Assembly: GCA_013398955.1 (NCBI GenBank) | Contig: VWPU01001233.1 | Location: 62,001-126,000, forward strand | Reading direction: 5' to 3' | DNA: 64,000 bases | Origin: Callaeas wilsoni | Lineage: Eukaryota; Chordata; Aves; Passeriformes; Callaeidae | Shown: positions 24,701 to 34,600 of the stretch, piece by piece | Layout of the letters: every line of letters begins with the position of its first letter | How positions within the stretch are numbered: the stretch's first letter is position 1 | Position numbers and translations under genes: made by a program | Notes under the pieces: model-generated | Told to the model about the DNA's origin: nothing | The model's input: only the letters and a program-made list of their open reading frames with translations | Databases searched by the model: none

Positions 24701-26763
24701 ACGTGCATTGCTCCAAACGAGGCATGGAAATACGCTTTGTTTTGGCCAGACAGCAGGTCAACCAAGAGTGAAGGAGTCAGAGAGCTTTGAGGTGTATTTT
24801 AAGAGGAAAAACTTAAGAGACTTATCAGTGCAGGCGCCATTTCCAGTGAATGTCTAGGCTGTATTGTGTAAACATTTTTAAAATGTTAAACACACGTTTA
24901 ATAAAAACATTTCAAAAACTTGCATACCACATGAGTGAGACCATCGAGATAATGGAGGCATTAAGGAGATGACAGTATAGTATACTCTCCTTATTTAATT
25001 GTTTTTTTTCTTTCTTGCTAAATTCTCAGAAACCCATTACAGAATTTGTGAATGCTTCTAGTGCATTGTCTGATAGCCATTGGGTGTATAAGGCTTGAAG
25101 AGATACAAGCCTGTATTTTTTTTTCCAAAAGAACTAAGATGCTTAGATTTGGTTTTCAGGCAGTTATAAGTTAGTACAATTTCATCTCTCACTTTCCTGT
25201 TTCCTGGATAGGTTAAGTTAGTATGGAATTATATGCAATACCACCAAGTCAGGCTTCTGACCAGTTTGCAGTGGTTTTTGTTCTGCTTAGCCTTGTATTC
25301 ATTATTCCATCTATTTGTTATGTTTTGCTATAAGACATTTCCCTTTGATTGCTTAACATACCTTGCTTGAGCTTAGTACAGTAAAAATTCCATCTTACAA
25401 ATGGAAAATAAAAACCACTGGTGCGAGAAACCAGCTTTTTAGCAGGCAATCTGATATTTCATTAAACTGAAAATCTTGAAAGGCAAAGTTCTTCAGCCTT
25501 AACTCAATTGGTTGCTGTTTTGAGGTATTTGCTGCACTTTCGTTGCATGCTGTTAAGATTCAGAGGTGTCACTACTGGTCAGTCAAAAGTCATTCCCAGT
25601 AAATTACCCATTTCAGTTCTACTAAGGTTTTTCTGCAGAACTGTCTTCATCTGGTGGTACAGACAGACATTTAGTGCTGTGTTAAAAAGGGTTCTGTAGG
25701 CACTGCTATTTTCAGATTTATGTTCAAATACTAATGCAGTTTGAAGGAAGCATGTCTTTTACAATTCCAGATGACATGTTGTGTGGATTGGCATGATTTC
25801 TTAAAAACAATATTTTTTAAAAAAATTAATTTCAAATTTTTTTTGCCTTTCCTGAACTTATCCAGGTTGCCTTTTCTTTCCACCTCAACCATCTCTCATA
25901 GTTTATAGACTCTGTGGCATCCCGGCACACTTGTATTTTTTAAGGAGACCCAGAATTTTTCTCTTTGCATGAATGTCTAATATATCTTTTTCCTTAAAGA
26001 GCAACTCTACAGATGTGTGATCTTTTCTGAAACTCATCTTCCTTCTTATATGTTCCATTTCATCTACTACTGACTTGGAACTACCTTGGGACATTCCTTG
26101 TTGTCCTTTAGTCAGGCACTGTTCAGTGTCTGTGTCCCTAAGAATGTCAGTAGTTGAGGTGCCACTTGTCTTTAGGGTTTTCTGCTTCACTTGAATGGAC
26201 ACTTACACAGGTTTCTTACTGTCCTCTGCTGTTGTTGGAAGTGTGGTTTCCCCTTCTGAACAGACTGAAATGTTCTCCCATTCTTGTGAACAGATGGTTT
26301 CCCTGCCCAAGAATAAAGAAGTATTAGTAATATTGCTTGTTATGTGTTTTAGAGTATTTTTAACTGGACAGTTTTGCAGGCTGTGTTTGGGGTTTGTTTG
26401 TGTGTTTTTAAAGATGTTTTGCATGAACAGTTTCAAATCAATAAAAGCAGTGGAATTGGATATGGTATTTATGAATGAGATATTGGTGTTTTCTCTCTTT
26501 TAAGTTTGTACTGATCTTGTGAATAGTATTTAACAATTACTAAAATGTCAGAGAAATGCCTCATCAGAGAAGCATCCTTATGTAAATACTTGCAGTGTTC
26601 CTTGTGAAGTATAAAATGTTTGAAATTTAACCTTTCCTAAAGTGAGCCAAACCTTACATTTTCTTTTTTGTTTTCAAACAGCCCTGAAAAGCCAGAAAGT
26701 GTGAAAATAGAAGTCGAAAATTCACGTGTTGTGAGATATGTGGATGCTGAAACATCTTTATAG
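586..26763 (+). CDS. SLC4A7: SLC4A7 (NBCn1) sodium-bicarbonate cotransporter, 3' eighteen coding exons, 5' end outside window
   Basis: Electroneutral Na+/HCO3- cotransporter of the SLC4 family; it imports bicarbonate across the plasma membrane and helps set intracellular pH. Eighteen exons with GT-AG borders are joined here: 586-743, 2699-2786, 4200-4346, 5714-5817, 7344-7518, 9950-10083, 10646-10891, 13206-13311, 15142-15303, 16239-16352, 16830-16991, 17249-17500, 19696-19764, 20203-20376, 20739-20870, 21605-21696, 23458-23565 and 26682-26763. They total 2505 nt with all phases consistent, giving 834 codons and a TAG. Family signatures read directly include [71 protein letters not shown] and [16 protein letters not shown]. 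The residues match NBCn1 as I know it better than SLC4A8 or SLC4A10. The protein ends in ETSL, a class I PDZ ligand. The start codon and early N-terminal exons lie upstream. No frameshift or internal stop is present. Confidence 0.96.
744..2698 (+). other. SLC4A7 intron
   Basis: Bounded by donor GTAAAT and acceptor CTCCACAG. It contains an ATATAT/TCTATC-rich low-complexity patch around 928-985. The open frames here have no recognisable homology. No exon or interspersed repeat was recognised. Confidence 0.8.
2699..2786 (+). CDS. SLC4A7: SLC4A7 exon: N-terminal domain ([11 protein letters not shown]...)
   Basis: Flanked by acceptor CTCCACAG and donor GTGAGT. It encodes the strongly conserved block [20 protein letters not shown] followed by LMTDD. 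The last residue is Asp where mammalian NBCn1 has Glu, a conservative change. Confidence 0.95.
4200..4346 (+). CDS. SLC4A7: SLC4A7 exon: N-terminal domain ([16 protein letters not shown]...)
   Basis: Forty-nine codons in phase 0, acceptor TTCTTGTAG, donor GTAAAA. It encodes [20 protein letters not shown], then the [16 protein letters not shown] block shared by sodium-coupled SLC4 transporters. Confidence 0.95.
4437..4545 (-). mobile_element. CR1 LINE fragment
   Basis: The segment TGGCCACACTGCTGGCTC with the preceding CATTGGCCTTCCTGG is a characteristic stretch of avian CR1 in reverse orientation, upstream of its usual 3' end. It is a short, 5'-truncated and degraded relic inside an SLC4A7 intron. 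Confidence 0.65.
5714..5817 (+). CDS. SLC4A7: SLC4A7 exon: variable linker before the membrane domain
   Basis: Encodes a hydrophilic linker starting [17 protein letters not shown] and ending [11 protein letters not shown] with a split Arg codon. This segment varies among SLC4 paralogues, and its agreement with NBCn1 helps separate the gene from SLC4A8 and SLC4A10. Confidence 0.93.
7344..7518 (+). CDS. SLC4A7: SLC4A7 exon: start of membrane domain, TM1
   Basis: Encodes [20 protein letters not shown], then the hydrophobic stretch [20 protein letters not shown] and EATQGRI. The donor is GTGAGT. TM1 with the following re-entrant GGLLG element is typical of the SLC4 transport core. Confidence 0.96.
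7519..9949 (+). other. SLC4A7 intron
   Basis: Intron between the TM1 and TM2-TM3 exons. AT-rich with several T runs (for example 9611-9650). No exon, RNA gene or recognised mobile element was seen. Confidence 0.75.
9950..10083 (+). CDS. SLC4A7: SLC4A7 exon: TM2-TM3 core
   Basis: Encodes [20 protein letters not shown], then [20 protein letters not shown]. The GSTGP motif sits at the substrate-site half helix of the SLC4/SLC26 fold. The acceptor is AAACAG and the donor GTAGGT. Confidence 0.96.
10646..10891 (+). CDS. SLC4A7: SLC4A7 exon: TM4-TM5
   Basis: Encodes [16 protein letters not shown], a membrane segment through [20 protein letters not shown], then [18 protein letters not shown] and the start of the large extracellular loop ([13 protein letters not shown]). 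Conserved throughout. Confidence 0.96.
10892..13205 (+). other. SLC4A7 intron
   Basis: Intron upstream of the glycosylated-loop exon. The part from about 11290 to 11960 is less AT-rich and carries overlapping open frames on the plus strand, but none resembles a known protein. No mobile element was recognised. Confidence 0.7.
13206..13311 (+). CDS. SLC4A7: SLC4A7 exon: extracellular loop with N-glycosylation sequons
   Basis: Thirty-five codons plus the base completing the split Ser, between acceptor TTTCAG and donor GTGAGT. The loop begins [15 protein letters not shown]. Three N-X-S/T sequons are visible: NET, NKS and NLT. Two cysteines near the start fit the disulfide-rich third extracellular loop of NBCs. 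This is the most divergent exon, as expected for an exposed loop. Confidence 0.92.
13312..15141 (+). other. SLC4A7 intron
   Basis: Intron of about 1.8 kb between the loop exon and the ECLEFHG exon. Nothing recognised beyond splice signals. Confidence 0.7.
15142..15303 (+). CDS. SLC4A7: SLC4A7 exon: end of extracellular loop and next TM segment
   Basis: Fifty-four codons in phase 0. Encodes [20 protein letters not shown], then [20 protein letters not shown] and [12 protein letters not shown]. The [17 protein letters not shown] block is a hallmark of sodium-coupled SLC4 proteins. Confidence 0.96.
16239..16352 (+). CDS. SLC4A7: SLC4A7 exon: TM segment ([18 protein letters not shown])
   Basis: Thirty-eight codons in phase 0 encoding [18 protein letters not shown], then [20 protein letters not shown]. 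The acceptor is TTTCTAG and the donor GTAAGA. Confidence 0.96.
16515..16568. repeat. Perfect 27-bp tandem duplication
   Basis: The 27-base unit beginning ACAGAAGAAATTATG occurs twice head to tail (16515-16541 and 16542-16568) with no mismatch, inside the intron between the 16239 and 16830 exons. Perfect identity suggests a recent duplication. Confidence 0.9.
16830..16991 (+). CDS. SLC4A7: SLC4A7 exon: [21 protein letters not shown] segment
   Basis: Fifty-four codons in phase 0 encoding [19 protein letters not shown], the membrane helix [20 protein letters not shown] and [14 protein letters not shown]. The MDQQITAVI block is nearly invariant in SLC4 transporters. Confidence 0.96.
17249..17500 (+). 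CDS. SLC4A7: SLC4A7 exon: [11 protein letters not shown] to TSVLK, three TM segments
   Basis: Eighty-four codons in phase 0. Encodes [40 protein letters not shown], the exposed [20 protein letters not shown] and the helix [18 protein letters not shown]. Nearly all residues match mammalian NBCn1 as I know it. Confidence 0.97.
17501..19695 (+). other. SLC4A7 intron
   Basis: About 2.2 kb of AT-rich intron. No exon, RNA gene or recognisable transposon. Confidence 0.7.
19696..19764 (+). CDS. SLC4A7: SLC4A7 exon: [19 protein letters not shown]
   Basis: A short 23-codon exon encoding [19 protein letters not shown] and KGIQ. The acceptor is preceded by a good pyrimidine tract ending CCCCAG; the donor is GTAAAG. 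Confidence 0.96.
20203..20376 (+). CDS. SLC4A7: SLC4A7 exon: [20 protein letters not shown] segment
   Basis: Fifty-eight codons in phase 0: [38 protein letters not shown] and the membrane stretch [19 protein letters not shown]. The donor follows the ATGATG pair. Confidence 0.97.
20739..20870 (+). CDS. SLC4A7: SLC4A7 exon: last TM segment and start of cytosolic tail
   Basis: Encodes [39 protein letters not shown] and a lysine/glutamate-rich run. This marks the exit from the membrane domain; the charged tail is typical of NBCn1. Confidence 0.96.
21605..21696 (+). CDS. SLC4A7: SLC4A7 exon: cytosolic C-terminal tail
   Basis: Thirty codons plus two bases encoding [20 protein letters not shown] and [10 protein letters not shown]. 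It ends in AG, so it can join in frame either to the cassette exon at 23458 or directly to the last exon at 26682. Confidence 0.92.
21697..23457 (+). other. SLC4A7 intron upstream of the cassette exon
   Basis: AT-rich intron before the optional 36-codon exon. No other exon recognised. Any regulatory motifs controlling the cassette could not be identified with confidence. Confidence 0.7.
23458..23565 (+). CDS. SLC4A7: SLC4A7 alternative cassette exon, 36 codons
   Basis: 108 nt, phase 2 at both ends, so including or skipping it preserves the frame. It encodes [20 protein letters not shown] then [15 protein letters not shown] with split serines at the borders. The length and position match the optional 36-residue C-terminal cassette described for mammalian NBCn1; whether it is optional here is inferred. 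Confidence 0.9.
23566..26681 (+). other. SLC4A7 last intron
   Basis: About 3.1 kb. A 94-codon open frame at 24487-24771 was examined and has no recognised homology or plausible splice linkage. No mobile element was identified. Confidence 0.7.
26682..26763 (+). CDS. SLC4A7: SLC4A7 terminal coding exon with PDZ ligand
   Basis: Begins with the base completing a split Ser, encodes [20 protein letters not shown], then DAETSL and TAG at 26761-26763. The final ETSL fits the class I PDZ-ligand consensus and is the known C-terminus of NBCn1, which binds PDZ scaffolds in mammals. Confidence 0.96.
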
Positions 26764-28430
26764 AATGGAACCAATGCGAGTTGCGTGTATTTGTGTGTGT
26801 ATATATATATCACTGTAGGATATTATACCATGGAAGTGTGATTTCCAAATTAAGGAGCAACATATATTTAATTTCTGCCATTGTTTAGGGCACTGTAGAT
26901 ACGCTTGCATAATGCGAAGATTTTCCCAACAAATAAGATGAGTGGTAATCACACTTCAGCTATTTATTTTATTGGAAATTTTATTTTCATTTTTAAATAG
27001 GAAGACTGTAATGAATGCTTATTATTTTCAGTAATCAATATGTGCATAAAAGTTACATCAGCTTTTGCTGATGATTACTGGTCCACATTGCTTAAAATTT
27101 TGCAATACCTCTTTTTTATAATGTGCGCTACAGAAGTTTTGTTTTCCATGCAGGCAATTAGTGCTTGTTTTTGCAGGGTATACTTTTTTTGTGGTTTCAT
27201 AGAACAAATGTTAATGTGCTGTTGACAAGAACTACTGTGTTTTATGTCTCCACTCCATGCTAGTGTTTTCTGGATTCTCTCTCTCCTATTCTACAGAAGT
27301 GGCCTAGAGCCCTAAGTCAGGATGTTAGTTAAGCCTTAAAATGTATCTAAATACCCTGGTGTGCTGCTTTCTTTGTTTTTTTGAATTCTCTTCAGTTTTC
27401 ATTGTTGTCCAGTAGCAGTATGAGTGCAGTAATGGTAGTTACAGTCCCAAGTCAGTATTTGCCATTCTGGACACTCCATGTTTACACAATATAAATTGGA
27501 TTTACAGGCAGCAATTGGTCTATAGGAAGTTATAAGAACTTACCATGTCAGTACCTGTTTTTGCTTACATTTTTTTCCCATAGATTTTCAGCTTCTGATT
27601 TACTCAGCTCTAATATTTTAGAGTATTTCATATCTTCATCAAATATATTTCTTGATTAATAAATTTTTAAATTTACTGTGTATTTGATTAAATCAGCTGT
27701 ATTTCAATTCTGGAATAGGTTTACGATCAGTATTATTTTATGGATTACTAATTGCTTGTGGTATTTGTATGTACAGTTCTGATCCTCTCCGTTGTAAAGG
27801 GCATATATGATAGCACACCAACTTATTTTTAAACACTTTATTTATTTTAATTAGTATAAATTTCTATCATGTAAGATGAATTGAAAAAATAAATATTCAT
27901 TTATTAAAGTAAATGGGATTTTTTGGGGACTCCACTGATAAAGATGCAGTCAGTGCATTTATTGTACTTACATTTTCAAGTTCTAATGTTTAGCATTATA
28001 ATATTTGAAATAATGAGAATTCTATATATAAATGAAAATCTTGATCACTTACCTGCGCAGTTTTCATTCTTAATATGTTTTTGCCTTATGCCTTAATTCT
28101 TTTTGGCTTTAATTTCCAACATTATCTCTTTACATTCTGAGTTGCCACTAGCAGTTTCTGGATGCATTACGATGGCTTTAATTAGAATCTGTGCTCAATT
28201 AGTACTAGAAGATGCTGTTTGCTTAATTCTACTTTTGGCAGAGTTGGGAGTTTTACCATGGACCAAGTGATAAAATTCTCAACAATTGCGAAAGGAGCTG
28301 ATTCTGGAGGAGGGCAGACTTTATCTGAAAATACCACTTGAGGTGGAATTTTGGTGCTCTTCAGCCAAGTGTCACCTGTAGAGAAGGTAATTGTGTATTA
28401 CAAAAATAAAGCCATCAGTGGGAATAAATA
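26764..28430 (+). other. SLC4A7: Probable SLC4A7 3' UTR
   Basis: AT-rich, non-coding sequence directly after the SLC4A7 stop. Several AATAAA hexamers occur, at 27658-27663, 27888-27893, 28405-28410 and 28423-28428. The true cleavage site cannot be chosen from sequence alone, so the 3' boundary is set at the last of this cluster. Confidence 0.55.
27888..27893 (+). terminator. Candidate SLC4A7 polyadenylation signal
   Basis: AATAAA inside an A-rich context about 1.1 kb after the SLC4A7 stop, followed within 40 nt by a T/G-rich run (GGGATTTTTTGGGG) that could serve as a downstream element. Other hexamers nearby could be used instead. Confidence 0.4.
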
Positions 28431-31229
28431 GAAACATTTGAAAGTAGTATTTATGTTACATGGACTGTTACTGTTCCCTTTAAATGTAATGCAATTATTT
28501 AACTTTTTTTTCTTTCCTTTTTTCATTTGACTGAATTCCGAGAAGACAGTTTAAAGAAAGGAAGTCATAGTGTACAGCAATAAGAATAATGGTATCCAAA
28601 CTGTCATAACAGGCTCAGGTCAGTGGCAAAGCAAGTGAGGTCTGCATTACCAGTTTGACCAATGCTGTGTAATGACCTGCATTCTTAGATAATAGTGTAG
28701 CTTGTGCCTTAGTTTGACTTCATGCTCTTTCAGAAAATGACCCATGTTTTCCCTCTGATCAAACTGAGATAACAATGAAACTACAGCAGATGTTTTCTCA
28801 AAACTTTCCACATTATTTTAAAAAAAACCCAGAAAACACCATCTGCATGTCAGTAGTTGACTATTAAGTACCTCTTGCTCTGAATCAAGGATGGAAGAGA
28901 TATTTTGAGCATTTTATGTAGCAGTATCCACAATACAGTAAATTTGTCCTCCCAGTAGTATTTTACACTTCGTGTTCACAGTCCTGCAAGTTTCCAAAGA
29001 CCAAAAAATTACTAGAAGCCTCTTAGATTTCCGACTCTTTAATGCTGGAAACCAGGGTCGCATGATTCTGCACACCTTTTGTTTGGCTTCTACTTCAGGA
29101 GGGTTAAGTTTTGGTCAATATTACAGGAAGTGCGTATATTTTGAGGAAAGTTGAAAGGAAACAAAACCAAAGCCCCACAAGTCTAATCACAGTATTTATT
29201 TAATCGTGTAGGTATTTTAATCAGTGCCAGAAATACTATGATTTGGCAAATCAGTTTACAGTGACCTTTAGTTCCAGTGTTCTTGGGCAATAGTTACACT
29301 TGCACTTTCTTCCCATATGAACAGGAGAAGATCTGGTATTAAGTGCATAAATCCCTGTTGCTAATGTATGGTTAAGTGAGTCACTGCTCATTTTACACCT
29401 TCTCTGCTTTAAAATCACACATAGTATTGAAATAAAATGAATAAGGATGTAGTTTATTGTAAGTAGATACATGTTTTGCCTTAATGGATGCAAAAGAGCA
29501 GTGATAATTGCTGTGCACTGATTTTTTTTTTTTTCTTCACAGGGCTTAAGCCCTGTAAAAGCTACGCCAATGGATTTCCATTCCAACAGTTAGAGGAAAA
29601 TAAACAACCCTGCACTTTTTATAGATGCCTTGGTTTCCTGGAATGGAGCTTAGTGCTACTGTGTACCTGGCTGCAGAGCCACCTCAGGAAGTCCCTCTTT
29701 TTTTTTTTTTTTTTCTCTCTTTTTCTTTTTCCTTTTTTTTTTTTTTTTTCTCTCTTTTTCTTTTTCCTTTTTTTTTTTTTTTTTCCCCTCTTCTTCTTTT
29801 TCCTTTTTTCTTTATTTTTTTCTAATTTATTTATAATTATGAATGTTTACATGAAATGTAGGTCTTAATTTTGACCACTCCATTTAAATTATCATCTAAA
29901 ATGTATCATTAAAAATGCAGTTTTGTGTTTAAATTATATTCTAGAAAACTCATTCTTACTATTTTCATATATATCACGGTGACACGTTTTTCATTCTGTT
30001 TACATATGCCCAAATTAACGACAGTTTCCTCCTAGATTAATTTTGCAGCTATAACACAATATTTTATACGATTGTTCCGTGAAATGTTCCAAATTGCCAA
30101 GTTTGTCATCATAAAACCTGTCAGGGTAGAACCTGGTGCCCCAATGGTTTGAGATCTTTTTCAACCAAGTATCTTGGCCATTTTTTCTGCATTTAATGAA
30201 AGTTCTCCCGTAAGTTACCATTTGCTTCACCTGCATCTCTGTCTTTATACGGTCACTTTCTAACGCGTGCCCTTTGCAAAGGCAGGTTCGACAGGCTGCA
30301 AAACACATCTGTGACAAATCCTGTGTAAAACACGCCTGGGCGTCACGTCACGGAGCCTGCGCCGCTCTGAAGGGTTTGTCTTGTACATAGCTTCTGTAAA
30401 TCACAAAGTTAATGGTTCACGACTCTCAGTTCACAACTGTAACCTGTCAGGCGAGCACCACAGCCAGCTTAGTTTTCTTTTTGCTTTCTTATGATTAGTA
30501 ATGTTTTAATTACTCATCTAGGCCAAAAATTATCAAGTACAGTAAAATGTGGGAAATACTTTGTTTATACCAACAGTAATTTATTTTATGGCAAATTTTA
30601 AGACTATAGATGCACACAGCTTTGAGTCAGCATAAGTGTAGTGCTATAAATAAAGCAAATTGCTCAGTAAGTTTGTCAGTTTTATTTTATAATGTCTTTA
30701 GTGAAAACTTATAGGACTTTGTAGTTGGCTTTGAACTTTACCTAAAGACACTTTCATATTGAATTTAGTATCTGTTGACATTTATTTGGAATAATGAATG
30801 AGTTTGAAAATCAATACTTTTCTAAATGATTTTATTGGAAAGACACATCATTTCTAGTATTTTCCTTTCTATTGTTGCTAATGCTCCTGTGCAAAGGTGT
30901 CTTCCAGGTTCAGCTTCTGCAGCTGAACTGCAGTTTTGATTTTAATACTCTTTGTTTGAAATGTGATTACATACTGTATGGTTCGAATTTTTTATGACTG
31001 CTTTTCTAATTACAGTGACGTTTTCTTACTTTATAAACAAATCCAAAGCAAATGAAAACATTATTCCAACTATAGAATCAATATTCAGTTTATACAGAAA
31101 ACACAACTCTCAGACTTGTCTTTAATGTGAAAGATTCAGCCTTTGTGTTGTTTTAATTACTGCTAGAATAAAATTATCTTTTGTAACGTTTCAGAAAGTT
31201 GGTAAAAGCAATAAACAATCTCCTGGACT
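28431..31229. other. SLC4A7-NEK10 intergenic region
   Basis: AT-rich spacer with scattered AATAAA hexamers. It contains the T-rich minisatellite at 29697-29824 and a CGTCACGTCACG double CRE-like half site at 30341-30352. No gene was recognised; the open frames near 29500-29870 come from the T-rich repeat. Confidence 0.7.
29697..29824. repeat. T-rich pyrimidine minisatellite
   Basis: Three tandem imperfect copies of a unit of about 50 bp, made of a long T run followed by CTCTCTTTTTCTTTTTCC or a variant. Almost every base on the plus strand is T or C. The open frames across it read Phe/Leu/Ser homopolymers and are artefacts. Confidence 0.85.
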
Positions 31230-31323
31230 CTATTCAGGCCGCTTCTGTTTTCATTGCCCCGGAGCGGGGGCCGGGCGGTGCTGGGGTGAGACGCTGCGGG
31301 GCGGGCCCGGCCCGGGCGTCCCC

Positions 31324-31337
31324 GTGCCCATGGCAAC
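31324..31337. promoter_or_regulatory. RFX X-box-like site
   Basis: GTGCCCATGGCAAC differs at one of 14 positions from the palindromic ciliary X-box GTTGCCATGGCAAC. RFX factors bind such sites in promoters of cilium genes, and NEK10 is a known ciliary kinase. The match is seen; binding is inferred. Confidence 0.65.
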
Positions 31338-31393
31338 GGCGCCGGGCGGAAGCGGTCGCCAGGGAGCCGCGGCACTGCCCAGCACGGCGGCTC

Positions 31394-31445
31394 GCGATTG
31401 GCCGGCGGGGCCGGCGCGCTTCAAGAAGAGGGGAGGCGATTGGCC
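31394..31445. promoter_or_regulatory. Paired inverted CCAAT (NF-Y-like) boxes
   Basis: The ten-mer GCGATTGGCC occurs twice, at 31394-31403 and 31436-31445, 42 bp apart. ATTGG is the reverse of CCAAT; paired NF-Y sites are common in TATA-less CpG promoters and often accompany RFX sites. Confidence 0.6.
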
Positions 31446-31640
31446 AAGGGGTCTCGTCCCGGCGGAGGGAGCGTTGCCGGAGCCGGGCGCGCGCCGCGGC
31501 GTGAGGGGGATGGGGCGGCGGGAGTGCGCGGCGGGCGCGGGAGCCGCTGAGGCACCGCGGGGAGCGTGAGGGCAGGGACGGGAACGCAGGGCAACGCAAG
31601 GCAAGGGAGGGGCGAGGCGAGTCGAGGGAAGGCTAGGGAA

Positions 31641-34600
31641 GGCGGTGCAATGTCCCCATCCTCCTCCCGTTCCGCTTAATGACGTGTTCCACATCCCTGC
31701 ACCTTCACCAGCTCGGAACTTTTAGTAGGCATTGAATAATCTCATGGTTCCCAGAAGCTCTAAGTAATAGCGGTATAATTCCCTATAAAGGTCTGCTTCG
31801 TAGCGAGGGTGAGCTTTGAAGAGCTACGTGTTATTCTGAGCTGCTCACTAGACCTCAGAAATCGCGGTGGCTTTTGTTTGTTTGTTCGTTTGTTTTTTCC
31901 CTTACATTTGTGAACTGCAGTTTAACGGTGGATTTAGGCGAACTCTACAGGGAAAAGTTATGCTCTGGAAATTAGCCTAGAGTCTGACATTTGGTGGATC
32001 CAGGAGTCTGAGAATAGGCCTGGCCATTTATAAAATGGGGGGTACAGAGGGAAAACGAAAAAAAAAAGAAAAAAAACAAACAACCCAAAAAAACCAAAAC
32101 AAAAAAATGAAAACAAACAACAGTAGCTTGAATGTTTTCATTTGTCAGAAAAACAAAAACCTTACCCTAGTTAACCTTTAGAGAATCTCCAAAGAAGTTA
32201 TTAAGGAAAGATCAAGACACATATATGCGTGTGGGAGTTTTTGTGTGTAGCAAACACATAGATTTCCATATTGATTCAGTTAATAAAATGAAAGAAATAT
32301 TCTTCAAACATTGTCTGTATGAGTTCTTCAGTACAATTTCCTAGACACAGGCTATCAGTGGCAGGGTTCTGTTATGACTGCCATACTCTTCGAGAACAAG
32401 AGGGGAAGCCAGCCAGAATTCTTTTTTTCCATCAGACTGGATAGAAAAAGTACTTTTGGGAATTTTTTGTTACCTTGGATGCTTCCTTTGCCATCATTTT
32501 GACCAGTTTGAAATCTGTTTTCTGTTTTGACAGTAATATATTGATAATTGGTCTTTTAAGGAGTGAATTTTCACCTGACCTTCACCTGACCCAGTTTATG
32601 GTATTAGATAGGGTATTAGATACATTCCTATCTAGCAACAGCATCAAAAGTCTTATTGAAGCCAACATATCTACTGCTTCTTTATCCACCTTAAGCCTGT
32701 TATCCTGTGTATGATTAGACAGTGGAATTTGGCTACTGGAGTGATGAAGGACTTCAAGGGAAAACCTAGCATCTAGCTTACTTACGAACTATCCATATCC
32801 GTAGTTATTGCTACTAAAGATTGTAAGGAATGTGAGACATCTTGTTGAAGAGACCCTCACACTGTAGTTGGTGGGGGTAGATTTATCCTCCAACACATCT
32901 TTGTGGTTTTGTTTATTTTGGGGCTTGTTTTTACCTTCTGAAGCTTATGTGCTTATGTCATCTGGGACAGATACTAGACTGGGCCACAGATCAAGTCTGG
33001 GGTAATTCCTTTGTCTCCTGTTTCTCATCATGTGGATTTTTTCATTTCTGGCAGGGCTCTTGGAGCATTTCTTGTCCTTTCCTGCATTGCAGTGCTGTCA
33101 GAATGCATCTCTCTTCCTACATAATTGAATCGACATAACTAATTAAATGTAATTATCCCCAATTAAAATGAATGCATTACTATTGCTCTAATTTCATTGT
33201 CTTAAATTAAATGAGACTGTGCTGTAAAGACATTTTTCTTTTAATGTGTCTCTGTTCTTTAAAAGAGTTGTCTGATTTCAGCTTTTATCTGGCACAAGTA
33301 AGTGAATGTTGTTTGGTGTGTTTCTTATACATTCCTCATGGCTGGTGTAATAGCAAGGGGATAGTTATGAGGACAGTGAATAGCCTGGCTCCGTGGGAAT
33401 TTCTGCTGGCATGAGTAAAGAAGAAACATGAGGTGAGAACTTACTTGGTAACTTCAAGAAAGTCAAATAACTGTGAGAATAGGTAAGGGAATATTAATGT
33501 CTGGTTTTGCTCAGGTCTCTGGCTGATAGAAGGAAAATGGGATTGTTTCTGTTTGTCTACCGGTCACTCAGGACATGGTGCTAATATGCCCACCTGATTT
33601 AATAACTGGCTACTGATGAAAGGGGCTCTCTGCTCTGCTCCCTCAATTTACACCTGTGCATTCCTGCCCTGTCAGCAGAGACATTCATCAGGCCTCTGTA
33701 ACACTGAGCTAAATTGGTAGGAAAGTAACAATATAAACGGAAGTGTACTGTTTTCTGTGTGTTTAGCTCTCTAAACTGGCTCCAGTTTGGGTTAGATCGG
33801 CTGAAGAAGTAGAGAAAAATTGCTGAGGGAAGGGGAAGAGAAGGAAAGGGGAAATCTATTTTCACTGGCAGCTGGCTGTTAATTAGTTTAATCTCTGTAG
33901 TGAGGTGAAGGGCATAACACTCTAAGCTGCATGGATAAATCCTTCCTGCGTGTTGTCCCTGCCCTTGTACAGCAGAAGTACTTTGGAGACAAGGTAATCA
34001 AGGCTAAAGTAGGAGAGATGATTTGTAACCCGAATCAGGTTTCCCAATCCAGTGAGCTGTGCATCTGAGATAATGCTGGGCTGACAGACTAAAGAGGTCA
34101 GTGCAGGGTCAGTTTGTGGCCAGAGCTGGCCTCTTTCTTGAAGGACTTGCTGACCTGTTTGGCCTGACTTGTTGGCCTCTAGGAAACAGAAAGGTAACCT
34201 CAGGGTGAGTCCTCAGAGCTGGGTGAGGGCTGTATCCTTGAGTGACCAGTGTCCCTTCATTCTCAGCAGCAGTGAAGGGAATTTGGCATGATATTTATCA
34301 GGGGTTTTTTTGCACAGGGACTTTTGGATGTGTAATGACAACAGATTTTTAAAATATTAGTCATTTGTTACTCTGTTTCATCTTTTCCAAGGTAGAACAA
34401 TAGCAAAAAATGGCAATGGCAGCCCTAAAGCAAGGTTGGTTGACAGTTGTAAAATGTTCTAAATAATAGCAAAGACCTCACAGTTCTGGGTTAAATCTTA
34501 GCCGTGTTGGGAAGCTCTTTGTGGTTTAGAGATTTAACCCGAGGATTTCACAGGATGCTGAAAATTTTAAGGTGTGACTCTGTTTGCTCATGGATAAGTT

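Larger units (their letters stand above)
31230..31640. promoter_or_regulatory. NEK10: CpG island, probable NEK10 promoter
   Basis: Sharp switch from AT-rich DNA to CpG-dense DNA with GC boxes (GGGGCGGG near 31299), two inverted CCAAT blocks and no TATA box. It lies about 3 kb after SLC4A7 and 7.1 kb before the first NEK10 coding exon, on the correct side for a plus-strand NEK10 promoter, so 5'-UTR exon(s) probably start here. The overlapping open frames on both strands are compositional artefacts. Confidence 0.75.

Noticed and set aside
24487..24771. 94-codon open frame in the last SLC4A7 intron
   Set aside because: No recognised homology, no fitting splice sites, and SLC4A7 phases are complete without it.
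29488..29868. Phe/Leu-rich open frames
   Set aside because: Produced by the T-rich minisatellite; no conserved domain.
31199..31694. Several overlapping open frames of 80-147 codons on both strands
   Set aside because: CpG-island composition removes stop codons; the residues are Arg/Ala/Pro/Gly low complexity with no homology.
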